Assembly: GCA_016720855.1 (NCBI GenBank)
Contig: JADKJU010000002.1
Location: forward strand, 372,001-436,000
Direction of reading: 5' to 3'
Origin: Betaproteobacteria bacterium
GTDB taxonomy: Bacteria > Pseudomonadota > Gammaproteobacteria > Burkholderiales > Usitatibacteraceae
Length of the DNA: 64,000 nucleotides
The position numbers were made by a program, and so were the translations under genes. Positions 27,043 through 36,339 of this stretch are shown piece after piece. The notes below the pieces were generated by a model. The model saw only the letters and a list, made by a program, of their open reading frames with translations, did no database searches and was not told the origin of the DNA. Position 1 is the stretch's first letter. Each line of letters begins with the position of its first letter.

Positions 27043-29247
27043 TCAACGGACCGTAAGAGTGTCCTTCACGATCTTGGGCGTCACAAAGATCAGGAGTTCG
27101 GTCTTGTCGTCCACCTTGACCGTGCGCTTGAAGAGGTAGCCGACCAGCGGAATGTCGCCGAGGAGCGGAACCTTCTCGACCGTGGTTCGCGTCGTCTGTT
27201 CGAAGATGCCGCCGAGCACGATGGTGTCGCCGTTGTCGCACAGGACCTGCGTGGTGACCTTCTTCGTGTCGATCGAAGGAATATTGGCGTAGATCTGGCC
27301 CACGGAATCCTTCTTCACCTCGAGGTCCATGATGATGCGGTCGTCGGGGGTGATTCGCGGGGTAACCGCGAGTTCGAGGACCGCTGGCTTGAATGCGATG
27401 GTCGTCGCACCGCTGGCGGCCGCGGTCTGGTAAGGGATTTCCGTGCCCTGAGAGATGACCGCCTTCTTCTTGTCGGCAGTGATCACGCGCGGGCTCGACA
27501 CGACCTTGCCGCGGTTGTCCGCTTCGAGCGCGGAGAGCTCGATGTTCACGAGGTTGCCGCTGCCCAGGTTCAGGATCGAGAGTGCCAGCGAGCCGGCGGC
27601 ACCCACGACCGGAAGGTTCACGTTGAGCTGCTCGGGTTGCCCGCCCGCCGGGATGTTGCCCTGCGGACCGCGGTCGTAGGTCTGCGTGTATCCGGGGCTC
27701 GTGAGGTTCGAGGAGCCTCGGGAGAGCGGGTTGTTCGAAAGCGGCTGCACCGTGTCCGTGAGGCTGCCGGACACCCCGTAGTTGCGGTTGCCCGAACCCC
27801 ATGCGGACTGGGTGCCGAAGCGGGCGCCGAGCTGCCGGCCCCACTTGTCGTCGGCGATCACGATTCGAGCCTCGATCATCACCTGGCGAACAGGGACGTC
27901 GAGCTGCTGGATGAGTCGCCGGGCTTCCTCGAGGCGGGCACCCGTGTCCTGGACGAACAGCGTGTTGGTGCGCTCGTCGACGGTCGCGCTGCCGCGCTTG
28001 GACAGGATCTTCTGGTCCTTGTCGGAAAGGAGCTTCTTCAGGTCCTCGGCTTTCGCGTACGAGAGCGCAAACGATTCGGTGCGCAGCGGCTCCAGGTCGG
28101 AAATCTGGGCGTTGGCCTCGAGCGCGAGCTTTTCCTTCGCGGCGAGTTCGTCGGTCGGGGCGATGAGCACGACGTTGCCGTTCTTGCGCTTCGACAGGCC
28201 CTTGGACTGCAGGATGATATCGAGCGCCTGGTCCCACGGCACGTCCTTCAGGCGCAGCGTGAGGTTGCCGCCAACCGTGTCGCTGGTGATGATGTTCAGC
28301 CCGGTGAAGTCGGCGATAACTTGCAGGACCGCGCGCACCTCGACGTTCTGGAAGTTCAGCGAGAGCTTCTCGCCCGAGTATCCCGGAGTCGAACTTTGAA
28401 CGAGCTTGTTCGGGTCTTCCTTGACCGGCTTAACCTCGAGGATGAACTGGGTGTCGGTCTGGTAGGCCGAGTATTCCCAGATGCCACGCGGCTCGATCAC
28501 CATGCGGGCGTTGCCACCCTGCTCGAAGGTATCGACGAAGCGAACCGGCGTCCCGAAGTCACCGACATCGAGGCGGCGCACGAGGTTCTTCGGCACCGAG
28601 CTGTTGATGAAGTCGATGAGGACCGACCGACCCTGCAGGCGGATATCGATCCCTGTGTTGGCCGAGGAGAGGTCCACGATGACTCGCCCTTCGCCGGCGT
28701 TGCCGCGGCGGAAGTCGACGTCGCGGATGTTCTGGCGAACCGAACCCGGGGGCGCCTCGGCGAACACGGCTGCGACGGCAGCTGCACCGGGGCGGTCCGT
28801 GGCGGAAGGGGTCGAGGTCACGGGGGCCTGCGAGCCGTCGATCGTGACCACCAGGAGCTTCCCATCCAGGGTGGCCGTGTACGTCAGGCTGCGCGCGAGG
28901 TTCATCACGAGGCGCGTGCGGTTGGCCGTCTGGACCACGGAGACGCTCTTGAGGTCGCCTTCACCCGCCTCGACCTGCGTCTTGCCCAGGGCGCTGGAAG
29001 TGTCGGGAAGGTCAATCGCGATGCGCGCGGGATTGGTAACCGCGAAGCTCTGGGGAGCGGCAGCGAGCGGCTCCTTCATGCCCACCTTCACCAGGATCTT
29101 GCCGCCCTGGATGGAGGAGAAGCTGATCGATTCGACCACATTCTTGGCCGCGCCCTGTGCCCAGGCGAGCGGGGCGGCGAGCACGAGCGCCATGAGGCCG
29201 GCCGAAAGCGCGCCGTAGGTTCGGATGCGGAAGAAATTGGAGGTCAC
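27043..29247 (-). CDS. pilQ: Type IV pilus outer-membrane secretin PilQ
   Basis: PilQ forms the outer-membrane pore through which type IV pili extend and retract. The 734-residue product has a signal peptide (about 1-30, ending APLAWAQ), two AMIN domains (about 40-110 and 155-255) that bind peptidoglycan, a secretin N-terminal/STN region (about 280-345), an N-domain (about 350-430), and the C-terminal secretin core with VRQVMIEARIVIADD and the late VPLLGDIPLVGYLF motif. It is the last gene of the operon, overlapping pilP as ATGA. Confidence 0.97.
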   Translation of the reverse strand: MTSNFFRIRTYGALSAGLMALVLAAPLAWAQGAAKNVVESISFSSIQGGKILVKVGMKEPLAAAPQSFAVTNPARIAIDLPDTSSALGKTQVEAGEGDLKSVSVVQTANRTRLVMNLARSLTYTATLDGKLLVVTIDGSQAPVTSTPSATDRPGAAAVAAVFAEAPPGSVRQNIRDVDFRRGNAGEGRVIVDLSSANTGIDIRLQGRSVLIDFINSSVPKNLVRRLDVGDFGTPVRFVDTFEQGGNARMVIEPRGIWEYSAYQTDTQFILEVKPVKEDPNKLVQSSTPGYSGEKLSLNFQNVEVRAVLQVIADFTGLNIITSDTVGGNLTLRLKDVPWDQALDIILQSKGLSKRKNGNVVLIAPTDELAAKEKLALEANAQISDLEPLRTESFALSYAKAEDLKKLLSDKDQKILSKRGSATVDERTNTLFVQDTGARLEEARRLIQQLDVPVRQVMIEARIVIADDKWGRQLGARFGTQSAWGSGNRNYGVSGSLTDTVQPLSNNPLSRGSSNLTSPGYTQTYDRGPQGNIPAGGQPEQLNVNLPVVGAAGSLALSILNLGSGNLVNIELSALEADNRGKVVSSPRVITADKKKAVISQGTEIPYQTAAASGATTIAFKPAVLELAVTPRITPDDRIIMDLEVKKDSVGQIYANIPSIDTKKVTTQVLCDNGDTIVLGGIFEQTTRTTVEKVPLLGDIPLVGYLFKRTVKVDDKTELLIFVTPKIVKDTLTVR

Positions 29248-29768
29248 TTTCTATCCCCTTTGCCGGTCTCTTCGAGCAGCGGCAGGACGCTCTGCCGTTC
29301 CGCCCAGTCCCCGGCGCTGTCCTGAACGATTTCCTTGAGCTTGATCTCGGCATCGGTGATGTCGGTGATGAGGCCGAAGTTCTGCCCCATGTAGTTACCC
29401 TTCTTCACGCGATACAGAGTCTTTTCCGCCCGTACGATGGCAAACATGTCATTGCCCTGCTGCAGTGTGCCGACCATCTTCAGTTGCTCGAGCGGGAAGG
29501 CCTCGAGCGGCTCCTTGCGCCGGTTGAGGTCGGGTGCGATGCCCCCCGCGCCCGCCTCCTTGGAGGTGATCTTGCGGGGTTTGAACGGATCCGGCAGGTC
29601 GAAACCCTCATAGGTGAACGGTTCGAACGGCTTCACCGCCGGAAGCGGGTCGATCTTTCGCGGCAGGCTCTTCTCGGAGTCCTTCACGAATTGCCGAAGC
29701 TCGTCGATCTCCGAGCTGCAGGATGCGACCACGAGTGCCGCGGCAGGAAGTAGCAGCCAGCGCGTCAT
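29244..29768 (-). CDS. pilP: Type IV pilus inner-membrane lipoprotein PilP
   Basis: PilP links the PilN/PilO inner-membrane complex to the PilQ secretin. The 174-residue product has a lipoprotein signal peptide with lipobox VASC and lipidation residue C17. A proline-rich linker follows, then the C-terminal beta-domain (about residues 85-150) with LEQLKMVGTL and YRVKKGNYMG. The start overlaps the pilO stop as ATGA and the end overlaps pilQ. Confidence 0.96.
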   Translation of the reverse strand: MTRWLLLPAAALVVASCSSEIDELRQFVKDSEKSLPRKIDPLPAVKPFEPFTYEGFDLPDPFKPRKITSKEAGAGGIAPDLNRRKEPLEAFPLEQLKMVGTLQQGNDMFAIVRAEKTLYRVKKGNYMGQNFGLITDITDAEIKLKEIVQDSAGDWAERQSVLPLLEETGKGDRK

Positions 29769-30409
29769 TTCTTCGCTCCCTTGGCGGCCTTGTCCTTGGC
29801 GGACTTCTTCTGCTTGGAGACCTCTTCCTCATCGAGGTAGCGGTAGGTCTTCGCCACGGCCTCCATGGAGAGCGTTCCCTCCCTGTTGGGCGGGTCGATC
29901 TTGATGTCGGTCAGCAGGACGATGCGCGGCATCTTCGCCACGTCGCTCGTGAAGGCACCGAGATCGTGGTAATTGCCCGTCACCTTGATGTTCACCGGCA
30001 GCTCCGCGTAGAACTCCGTGAAGTTCTCGGTCTGGCTCGGCTTGAAGAGCTCGAAGGCGAGGCCGCGCCCGAGGCCGGCCTGATTGATGTCGATGAGGAG
30101 CGCGTCCATCTCGCTCTTGTTCGGAAGCTGCTTGAGCAGTGCGCCGAAGGACTGCTCGATCTCGGCCCGCTGCTGCTTGTAGGCCTCGAGGTTCACCGCG
30201 AGCTTCTTTTTCTCGAGGAACGTCTGTTTCTGCTTGTCCACCTCGACCCGTCCGGCCTCGATGGCATCGTTCTGGCCCTTCCAGAGCAGGAAGAAGGCGC
30301 CCACCTCGATGGCGATGAACAGGAGGAGGAGTGCGCCGATCTTGATCGGCCACGGCCAATTGCCCGGCTGCTTGGGGTCGAGGGTCCGGAGTTCGTCGAG
30401 CAGGTTCAT
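29765..30409 (-). CDS. pilO: Type IV pilus inner-membrane protein PilO
   Basis: PilO pairs with PilN through coiled coils and ferredoxin-like periplasmic domains to align the pilus motor. The 214-residue product has one transmembrane helix near residues 24-44 (KIGALLLLFIAIEVGAFFLL), a coiled-coil segment around 50-90 and a periplasmic domain around 100-180. It ends with a lysine/alanine-rich tail. Start and stop both overlap neighbours as ATGA. Confidence 0.96.
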   Translation of the reverse strand: MNLLDELRTLDPKQPGNWPWPIKIGALLLLFIAIEVGAFFLLWKGQNDAIEAGRVEVDKQKQTFLEKKKLAVNLEAYKQQRAEIEQSFGALLKQLPNKSEMDALLIDINQAGLGRGLAFELFKPSQTENFTEFYAELPVNIKVTGNYHDLGAFTSDVAKMPRIVLLTDIKIDPPNREGTLSMEAVAKTYRYLDEEEVSKQKKSAKDKAAKGAKK

Positions 30410-31023
30410 TTCTTCGCCCCCGCGGATTTCGCGTCGGCGGCTTTCGAGGCGGCGCCCTTGCCTTCCTCTGCCTTGGCCCGCTTGATCGAAATGTTCATGC
30501 TGAATTCATTGACCCGCTTGTTCGGGTTGTTGTCCAGCAGGGCGGCCTTGATCTCGACCAGCTCGGGATTTTCCAGGTACGGGGAGGCGCCGAGGTTGCG
30601 CATGAGGGTGGACACGCGGGCGTTCGATTGCGCGTAGCCGAGGATGTTCACCTTCGCGCCAGCCTGCTTGATCTGCTTGAGGTAGATGCCTTCCGGGAGC
30701 TGGCGCAGCAACTGGTCGAGCAGCTGCACGGGTTCGGAGCGGTTGCTCTGCAGGCCTTCGACGACCTGCTTCTTGGCGAGCAGGGAGGCGGTTTCCTCGC
30801 GGATCTTGCGAATCTCCTCGATCTGCTTGTCGAGCTTGCCGATCTCGGTCTTCATGTAGGCGACGTTCGCACGCTGCTGCTCGACCTGTTGGTCGAGGAA
30901 CACCCACACCGCGCCCGCGATCACGAGGCCGAGGATCGCCGTCAGTGCCCCGAGCACCACGAACTGCTGCTGGCGGCGCTTTCGTTTTTCTTCCCGATGG
31001 GGGAGCAGGTTGACGCGGATCAT
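30406..31023 (-). CDS. pilN: Type IV pilus inner-membrane protein PilN
   Basis: PilN bridges cytoplasmic PilM and periplasmic PilO. From ATG 31023 the protein is 205 residues and begins MIRVNLLPHREEKRKRR, the conserved N-terminal tail whose NLLP segment binds PilM. A transmembrane helix (about 22-43) is followed by a coiled coil (about 45-100) and a periplasmic ferredoxin-like domain. The start overlaps the pilM stop as ATGA, and this decides it over an upstream in-frame start. Confidence 0.96.
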   Translation of the reverse strand: MIRVNLLPHREEKRKRRQQQFVVLGALTAILGLVIAGAVWVFLDQQVEQQRANVAYMKTEIGKLDKQIEEIRKIREETASLLAKKQVVEGLQSNRSEPVQLLDQLLRQLPEGIYLKQIKQAGAKVNILGYAQSNARVSTLMRNLGASPYLENPELVEIKAALLDNNPNKRVNEFSMNISIKRAKAEEGKGAASKAADAKSAGAKK

Positions 31024-32117
31024 GACGGGTCGAACCTCCGCATCGCGAGCCCGCAAGCGACCATCAGGGACGGGGCGTCCATGGTGAGCTGCCTTGGCTT
31101 GATCTTGGAGGAGAGGGCCATGTTGGCGAACGGGTTCGCGACCACGGTGTGCACCTGGGTGCGCTGGGCAACCATTTCCTCCAGCCCGTCGAGCATTGCG
31201 CAGCCGCCGGTCAGGAGTATGTGGTCAACCTTGTTGAATTGGGTCGACGTGAAGAAGAACTGCAGGGCGCGCTGGATTTCCAGCACGATCTTCTCATTGA
31301 AGGGCGCGAGCACGTCGGGGCCGAAGTTCTCGGGAAGGCTTCCCACGCGCTTGGCCGCCTCGGCCTCCTCGGGGGGCATATCGAACGCGCGGGCGATTTC
31401 CTGGGTCAGCTGGTTGCCGCCGATCTGCTGCTCGCGCGAATAGACCGTCTGTCCGTTGTGGAGGACCGAAACGCGGGTGACCGTCGCCCCGATGTCCACG
31501 ATGACGGTTACGTCGCTTTCCTTGACGCCTGACGACCCCTCGCAAATCAGCTCGAAGGCGCTCTGGGCTGCATAGGACTCGACGTCCATCACGATCGTCT
31601 TGAGGCCGGCGGCCTCGGCAGCGGCAACCCGGTCTTCTATCTTTTCCTTGCGGGAGGCCGCGATCATCACCTCCACCTCGTCCTCGCCGGACGGTGCCGG
31701 ACCCAGGACCTGGAAGTCCAGGTTCACCTCGTCGAGGGAGAAGGGAATGTACTGGTTGGCTTCGCTCTGGACCTGGACTTCCATGTCCTCATCACGCTGG
31801 TTGCCGGGAAGGATCACCTTCTTGGTGATCACCGCGGCGGCAGGCAAGGCCATGGCGATGTTCTTGATGCGCGAACCGAGGTTCTTGTGCGCGCGCTTGA
31901 TCGCCTCGCCAGCCGCCTCGATATTGGCGATGTTGCCGTCCACCACGGTGTCTTTGGGCAGGGGCTCGATCGCATATCGCTCGACGCGGTAGACGTTGCG
32001 TCCCGCCTCCGCTATCTCGACCATCTTCACGGAAGACGAGCTGATATCGCAGCCGATAAGCGGCGGCGTCTTGGCCTTCAGGAAGTCGAATTGGTCCGAC
32101 AGTTTTTCTTTAAGCAT
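31020..32117 (-). CDS. pilM: Type IV pilus cytoplasmic ATPase-fold protein PilM
   Basis: PilM is an actin/FtsA-like cytoplasmic protein that binds the N-terminus of PilN. The 365-residue product shows the nucleotide-binding motifs IGCDISSSSVKMVEI (phosphate 1, near residues 20-34), VIVDIGATVTRVSVL (phosphate 2) and ILLTGGCAMLDGL (adenosine region). It is the first gene of the pilMNOPQ operon, divergent from PBP1A across 178 bases that contain a good sigma-70 promoter reading toward pilM. Confidence 0.96.
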   Translation of the reverse strand: MLKEKLSDQFDFLKAKTPPLIGCDISSSSVKMVEIAEAGRNVYRVERYAIEPLPKDTVVDGNIANIEAAGEAIKRAHKNLGSRIKNIAMALPAAAVITKKVILPGNQRDEDMEVQVQSEANQYIPFSLDEVNLDFQVLGPAPSGEDEVEVMIAASRKEKIEDRVAAAEAAGLKTIVMDVESYAAQSAFELICEGSSGVKESDVTVIVDIGATVTRVSVLHNGQTVYSREQQIGGNQLTQEIARAFDMPPEEAEAAKRVGSLPENFGPDVLAPFNEKIVLEIQRALQFFFTSTQFNKVDHILLTGGCAMLDGLEEMVAQRTQVHTVVANPFANMALSSKIKPRQLTMDAPSLMVACGLAMRRFDPS

Positions 32118-32156
32118 TGTGGAGGCTTAGCACCCACTGCGAAGAATCTACTTTAG

Positions 32157-32185
32157 ATGCTAGCAACAAGTCCTAGGAGTGTAAA
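32157..32185 (-). promoter_or_regulatory. Sigma-70-type promoter for pilMNOPQ
   Basis: On the minus strand a -35 element TTTACA (plus 32180-32185) is separated by 17 bases from a -10 element TAGCAT (plus 32157-32162). They match five and four of six consensus bases. The position, about 40 bases upstream of the pilM start, suits a short leader. Confidence 0.55.
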
Positions 32186-32222
32186 GCATTTTGTCGGAAG
32201 GGCTCCGGAACCCCCAGCCGTC

Positions 32223-32228
32223 TATAAT
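32223..32228 (+). promoter_or_regulatory. Consensus -10 element upstream of PBP1A, followed by leader hairpin
   Basis: A perfect TATAAT lies 67 bases upstream of the PBP1A start codon. No convincing -35 lies at normal spacing. About 15 bases after it, CCCCGCC (32243-32249) and GGCGGGG (32251-32257) form a GC-rich dyad that could fold in the transcript leader. Promoter assignment rests on the -10 alone. Confidence 0.4.
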
Positions 32229-32295
32229 GTCTTCAAGAACTTCCCCGCCCGGCGGGGACTAGATTAGGTTGTCCCGCTGACAGCCCCGCCTGCCC

Positions 32296-34623
32296 ATGAC
32301 CTCCCGTTGGTGGTTCTACCCTGCGCTCGTTGCCGCATCGCTCGTCCTGGTGGCCGCCGGGGTGGGCGCGCTTACCGTCATCCTGCTTTGGCCGAACCTG
32401 CCTTCCCTCGAGGTCCTGACCGATTACCGGCCGAAGATCCCCTTGCGGATCTACAGCGCCGAAGGGGAGCTGATTGGCGAGTTCGGTGAGGAAAGGCGGG
32501 CCGTCGTGAAGATCCAGGATGTGCCGCAAGTCATGAAGCAAGCCATCCTGGCGGCCGAGGACGACCGGTTTTACCAGCATGGGGGCGTCGACTACAACGG
32601 GGTTGCGCGGGCGGCGATAGCCAACCTCCAGGGGCGCCGGGAGGGTGCAAGCACCATCACGATGCAGGTGGCGAGGACCTTCTTCCTGACCCGCGAAAAG
32701 ACAATCGCGCGAAAGCTCTCCGAGATACTGCTGTCCTTCAAGATCGAGGCCAGTCTGTCCAAGGACCAGATCCTGGAGCTGTACGTCAACCAGATCTTCC
32801 TTGGAAGCCGATCCTACGGATTTGCGTCTGCTGCAAGCGTCTATTTCGGCAAGAGCCTGGCGGATCTGACACCTTCCGAGGCGGCGATGCTCGCCGGGCT
32901 TCCCCAGGCCCCGTCCCGGCAAAATCCGTTCGTGAACCCGAAAAGGGCACAGCAGCGCCAGCATTACGTCCTGCGTCGCATGGCCGACATGGGTTGGCTG
33001 CCCGCGGATGCCTACCGCAAGGCTCTCGCCGAGCCGCTGCGACTGAACGCCAACCAGCGCGACACCTTTCCCTTGCGTGCCGATTATGTGGCCGAAATGG
33101 CTCGCGCGGCCGTCTTCGAGCAATACGGGGAGACGGCGTATGTGAGCGGGATTCGTGTTGAGACCACGGTGCGGCGCCGGGATCAGGAGGCCGCGAACGC
33201 CGGGCTGCGACAGGGCGTCCTCGACTATGACCGGCGTCATGGCTACCGCGGTCCGGAGGCTTACGTGAGCCTTCCCGCCGAGCCAGGCGCAGAGCTGGAC
33301 GAGGCGATCGAGGAGGCGCTGCAGGATCGCGATTCCGTGGGGGACCAGGTGGCGGCGGTGGTCCTTGAGGCCTCCGCGAAGGAGGTCGCTGCCGTGATGA
33401 GGCGGGGCGACCTGGTCCGAATCAATGGCGAGGGCCTGCGTTTCGTCGCCAAGGCGCTGGCAGACCGGACCAACCCGGACAGGGCCATCAGGCGCGGGGC
33501 GGTCGTCCGGCTGCAAGCGGGGGAGAAAGGGGCGTGGAGCATTGCGCAGGTCCCCAAGGTCGAGGCGGCATTGGTGGCCCTGGATCCTGCCAACGGTGCC
33601 ATCCGGGCCTTGGCGGGCGGCTTTGATTTCAATGCAAACAAGTTCAACCATGTGACGCAGGCCTGGCGCCAGCCGGGCTCGAGCTTCAAGCCTTTCATCT
33701 ATTCCGCGGCACTGGAAAAGGGATTCACCCCGGCGACAATCCTCAACGACGCACCGTTCGTGATCGATGCGGCGAAGACCGGCGGCCAGCTCTGGGAACC
33801 GAAGAACTACGACGGGAAGTACGAGGGACCGATGCGCCTTCGCATGGCGATCGCGAAGTCGAAGAACATGGTTTCCATCCGCCTCCTGCAGGCCATCGGC
33901 CCCGGCTATGCCCAGGACTATCTGCAGAAGTTCGGGTTCGACCCCAAGCTCCACCCAGCCTATCTTACGATGGCACTGGGAGCGGGGTCGGCCACGCCCC
34001 TGCAGATGGCGGGTGCCTACGCGACCTTTGCCAACGGGGGCTACCGGGTGAAACCGTGGTTCATCACGAGAATTCTCGACAACCGCGGCGAGAAGCTTTA
34101 CGAGGCGAGGCCGGAGGTCGCGGGGACCGATGCCGAGCGCGTACTGGACCCTCGCAACGCATTCCTGATGACAAGCCTCATGCGCGACGTGGTCCGCTAC
34201 GGAACGGCGGCGCGGGCGATGTCTCTCGGGCGGCATGACCTGGCGGGCAAGACCGGCACGACCAATGACCATATCGATGCCTGGTTCGCCGGTTTCCAGC
34301 CCACCGTCGTGGCGGTAGCGTGGATCGGCTTCGATACCCCGGCGACGTTGGGGGCCAACGAAACGGGCGGACAAGCGGCGTTGCCGATGTGGATGACCTA
34401 TATGTCAAGGGTGTTAAAGGGCGAGCCGGAGTCGGACCTCGAGCCGCCGGAGGGCATCGTGGTAGTCAATATCGATCCGGCCACCGGGTTGCGGGAGCCG
34501 GACGGTCGAAGCAAGACCGTCGAGTTCTTCTATCAGGAAACAATCCCGGGCAGCGCAGGGGCGAGCGGCGTGACCCGCGACGCGGCCCGGCCCCCCGAGG
34601 AAGTGAAGAACCAGATCTTCTAG
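32296..34623 (+). CDS. mrcA: Bifunctional penicillin-binding protein 1A
   Basis: PBP1A polymerises glycan strands and cross-links peptidoglycan. The 775-residue protein has an N-terminal membrane anchor (about residues 8-32). The GT51 glycosyltransferase domain carries catalytic E88 in AILAAEDDRFYQHGGVD and the motif EGASTITMQVAR. The transpeptidase domain has catalytic S462 in PGSSFKPF, the SKN motif (SKNM) and the KTGTT box. It is divergent from pilM, an arrangement widespread in proteobacteria, and is followed after seven bases by an uncharacterised gene on the same strand. Confidence 0.96.
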   Translation: MTSRWWFYPALVAASLVLVAAGVGALTVILLWPNLPSLEVLTDYRPKIPLRIYSAEGELIGEFGEERRAVVKIQDVPQVMKQAILAAEDDRFYQHGGVDYNGVARAAIANLQGRREGASTITMQVARTFFLTREKTIARKLSEILLSFKIEASLSKDQILELYVNQIFLGSRSYGFASAASVYFGKSLADLTPSEAAMLAGLPQAPSRQNPFVNPKRAQQRQHYVLRRMADMGWLPADAYRKALAEPLRLNANQRDTFPLRADYVAEMARAAVFEQYGETAYVSGIRVETTVRRRDQEAANAGLRQGVLDYDRRHGYRGPEAYVSLPAEPGAELDEAIEEALQDRDSVGDQVAAVVLEASAKEVAAVMRRGDLVRINGEGLRFVAKALADRTNPDRAIRRGAVVRLQAGEKGAWSIAQVPKVEAALVALDPANGAIRALAGGFDFNANKFNHVTQAWRQPGSSFKPFIYSAALEKGFTPATILNDAPFVIDAAKTGGQLWEPKNYDGKYEGPMRLRMAIAKSKNMVSIRLLQAIGPGYAQDYLQKFGFDPKLHPAYLTMALGAGSATPLQMAGAYATFANGGYRVKPWFITRILDNRGEKLYEARPEVAGTDAERVLDPRNAFLMTSLMRDVVRYGTAARAMSLGRHDLAGKTGTTNDHIDAWFAGFQPTVVAVAWIGFDTPATLGANETGGQAALPMWMTYMSRVLKGEPESDLEPPEGIVVVNIDPATGLREPDGRSKTVEFFYQETIPGSAGASGVTRDAARPPEEVKNQIF

Positions 34624-34630
34624 GACAGCC

Positions 34631-35236
34631 GTGGGCAGGAACCGGTCGCGTCGCGACGACAATCTGCGCAGGCACCTCGCCTACCTTGCTGCCCGGTTGA
34701 TGGCGGAGGAGGGGGTGCAGGACTACGGGTACGCCAAGCAGAAGGCGGCCCGGCAGGCCGGCCTGGCAGATTCGCATGCGTTGCCGGACAACCGCGAGAT
34801 CGAAGCGGCGTTGCGCGAGTACCAGGGACTCTTTCAGAGCGACAACCAGCCGGCGGAGCTTCGGCACCTGAGAGAAGTGGCGGTCGAGGTCATGCGCGAT
34901 TTCGCCGATTTCCGCCCAATACTCGTCGGAGCGGTTCTGAATGGCACGGCGAACCAGTTCTCGGAGGTGACGCTGCAACTCTTCGCGGACGACTCCAAGA
35001 GCCTTGCGCTGTTCCTGGTCAATCGTCGTTACCGCTTCGAGCAGGACGAAAAGCGCGTCCGCGTCGGCGACGACTGGGTCGATGTCCCGCAGTTCTTCCT
35101 CGAAGTCGACGGGGCGCCCGTCACGCTGGCAGTTTACGCACGGGGTGACGAGCATCTTGCACCCCGGTCCAGACCGGATTCCGACGGTCTCCAGCGCGCC
35201 CGCCTTGCGCAGGTCGAGGCGCTTCTCGAGCCCTAG
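34631..35236 (+). CDS. Conserved protein of unknown function (possible nucleotidyltransferase-like fold)
   Basis: This 201-residue soluble protein has no motif I can assign with confidence. The first 80 residues are helical and basic (MGRNRSRRDDNLRRHLA start). The second half (about 95-180) has alternating strands around ILVGAVLNGTANQFSEVTL, reminiscent of a minimal nucleotidyltransferase core, but catalytic acidic residues are not clear. The GTG start has AGGA five bases upstream and lies seven bases after PBP1A, so the two are likely co-transcribed. Its stop shares CTAG with the convergent hemB stop. Function unknown. Confidence 0.75.
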   Translation: MGRNRSRRDDNLRRHLAYLAARLMAEEGVQDYGYAKQKAARQAGLADSHALPDNREIEAALREYQGLFQSDNQPAELRHLREVAVEVMRDFADFRPILVGAVLNGTANQFSEVTLQLFADDSKSLALFLVNRRYRFEQDEKRVRVGDDWVDVPQFFLEVDGAPVTLAVYARGDEHLAPRSRPDSDGLQRARLAQVEALLEP

Positions 35237-36240
35237 CGGCCGCGCAGGGCCTCGGCTGCGTCCAGGGCGAAGTAGGTGAGTATCCCGTCCGCGCCAGCCC
35301 GCTTGAAGCAGACCAGGGACTCCATCATGCAAGCCGGACCGTCTATCCAGCCGTGGCCGGCAGCCGCCTGGAGCATGGAATACTCGCCGCTCACCTGATA
35401 GACGAATGTGGGCACGCCGAAGGTGTCCTTCACCCGCCTCACGATGTCCAGGTACGGCAGGCCGGGCTTCACCATCACCATGTCCGCACCTTCGTCGAGA
35501 TCGAGCGCAATTTCATGCAGAGCCTCGTCCGAGTTGGCCGGGTCCATCTGGTAGGTCTCCTTGTTGCCCTTGCCGAGATTCGCCCCGGACCCGAGCGCAT
35601 CGCGAAACGGCCCGTAATAAGCGGATGCGTACTTGGCGGAATAGGCGAGGATGCGGGTATGAACGTGACCAAAGGAGTCCAGCGCGCGCCGAAGGGCTCC
35701 CACCCGGCCGTCCATCATGTCCGACGGGGCGACGATATCGGCACCTGCAGCCGCATGAGTAAGCGCCTGCTTCTCTAGAACGGAAATGGTTTCGTCATTC
35801 AGGACATAACCAGACTCGTCGATCAGGCCGTCCTGTCCATGGCTGGTGTAGGGATCAAGGGCGATGTCCGTGATGATCCCGATCTCCGGAAAGCGAGCCT
35901 TTACTTCGCGAATGCAGCGAGGAATCAGACCCTCGGGATTGAAGGCCTCTTTCGCGTCGAGTGACTTCAGTGCCCCGTCGATCACGGGAAACAGCGTGAT
36001 TGCCGGAATGCCCAAGGTAAGCGCTCGCTCGACCACGGGGAATAACTCATCGACCGAGCGGCGACTGACACCCGGCATAGAAACGACCGGTTGCACGGAC
36101 TTCCTGCCATCGAGCGCGAACACGGGCAGGATCAGGTCGTCAGCCGAAAGCCGGCACTCGCGCGCGAGGCGCCGTGAGAAGTCATCGTGGCGCATGCGTC
36201 GCAGGCGGCGCTGCGGGAATTGTGCGAACGGAAAGGTCAT
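35233..36240 (-). CDS. hemB: Delta-aminolevulinic acid dehydratase (porphobilinogen synthase)
   Basis: HemB condenses two 5-aminolevulinate molecules to porphobilinogen in haem synthesis. The 335-residue product has the two active-site lysines, K203 in YSAKYAS and K258 in MVMVKPGLPYLD. The metal region reads DIALDPYTSHGQDG: aspartate and alanine replace the zinc-binding cysteines of the E. coli type, so this is the Cys-less, magnesium-type enzyme as in Pseudomonas. ATG 36240 is chosen because it gives the conserved RRLRRMRHDDFSRRL start; the longer open frame is unsupported. hemL lies in a separate operon about 2.6 kb away. Confidence 0.96.
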   Translation of the reverse strand: MTFPFAQFPQRRLRRMRHDDFSRRLARECRLSADDLILPVFALDGRKSVQPVVSMPGVSRRSVDELFPVVERALTLGIPAITLFPVIDGALKSLDAKEAFNPEGLIPRCIREVKARFPEIGIITDIALDPYTSHGQDGLIDESGYVLNDETISVLEKQALTHAAAGADIVAPSDMMDGRVGALRRALDSFGHVHTRILAYSAKYASAYYGPFRDALGSGANLGKGNKETYQMDPANSDEALHEIALDLDEGADMVMVKPGLPYLDIVRRVKDTFGVPTFVYQVSGEYSMLQAAAGHGWIDGPACMMESLVCFKRAGADGILTYFALDAAEALRGR

Positions 36241-36339
36241 CGGGTTTGCAGTGGCGGATGGCGCGGGAACTTTAGCATGGCGGCAGACTCTCAACGCATG
36301 AAGGGTGATTCCTTCCCCGCTTCTCCTCCCTGAGCGGGC

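Noticed and set aside
27040..29325. 761-codon plus-strand frame opposite pilQ
   Set aside because: Antisense shadow of pilQ with no domain signature.
32233..34374. 713-codon minus-strand frame opposite the PBP1A gene
   Set aside because: Shadow of the PBP1A gene; no recognisable motif, and the sense strand has all catalytic motifs.
36277..36333. 18-codon plus-strand reading frame before the terminator-like hairpins
   Set aside because: No ribosome-binding site and too short to support as a gene. Kept only as context for a possible small RNA.
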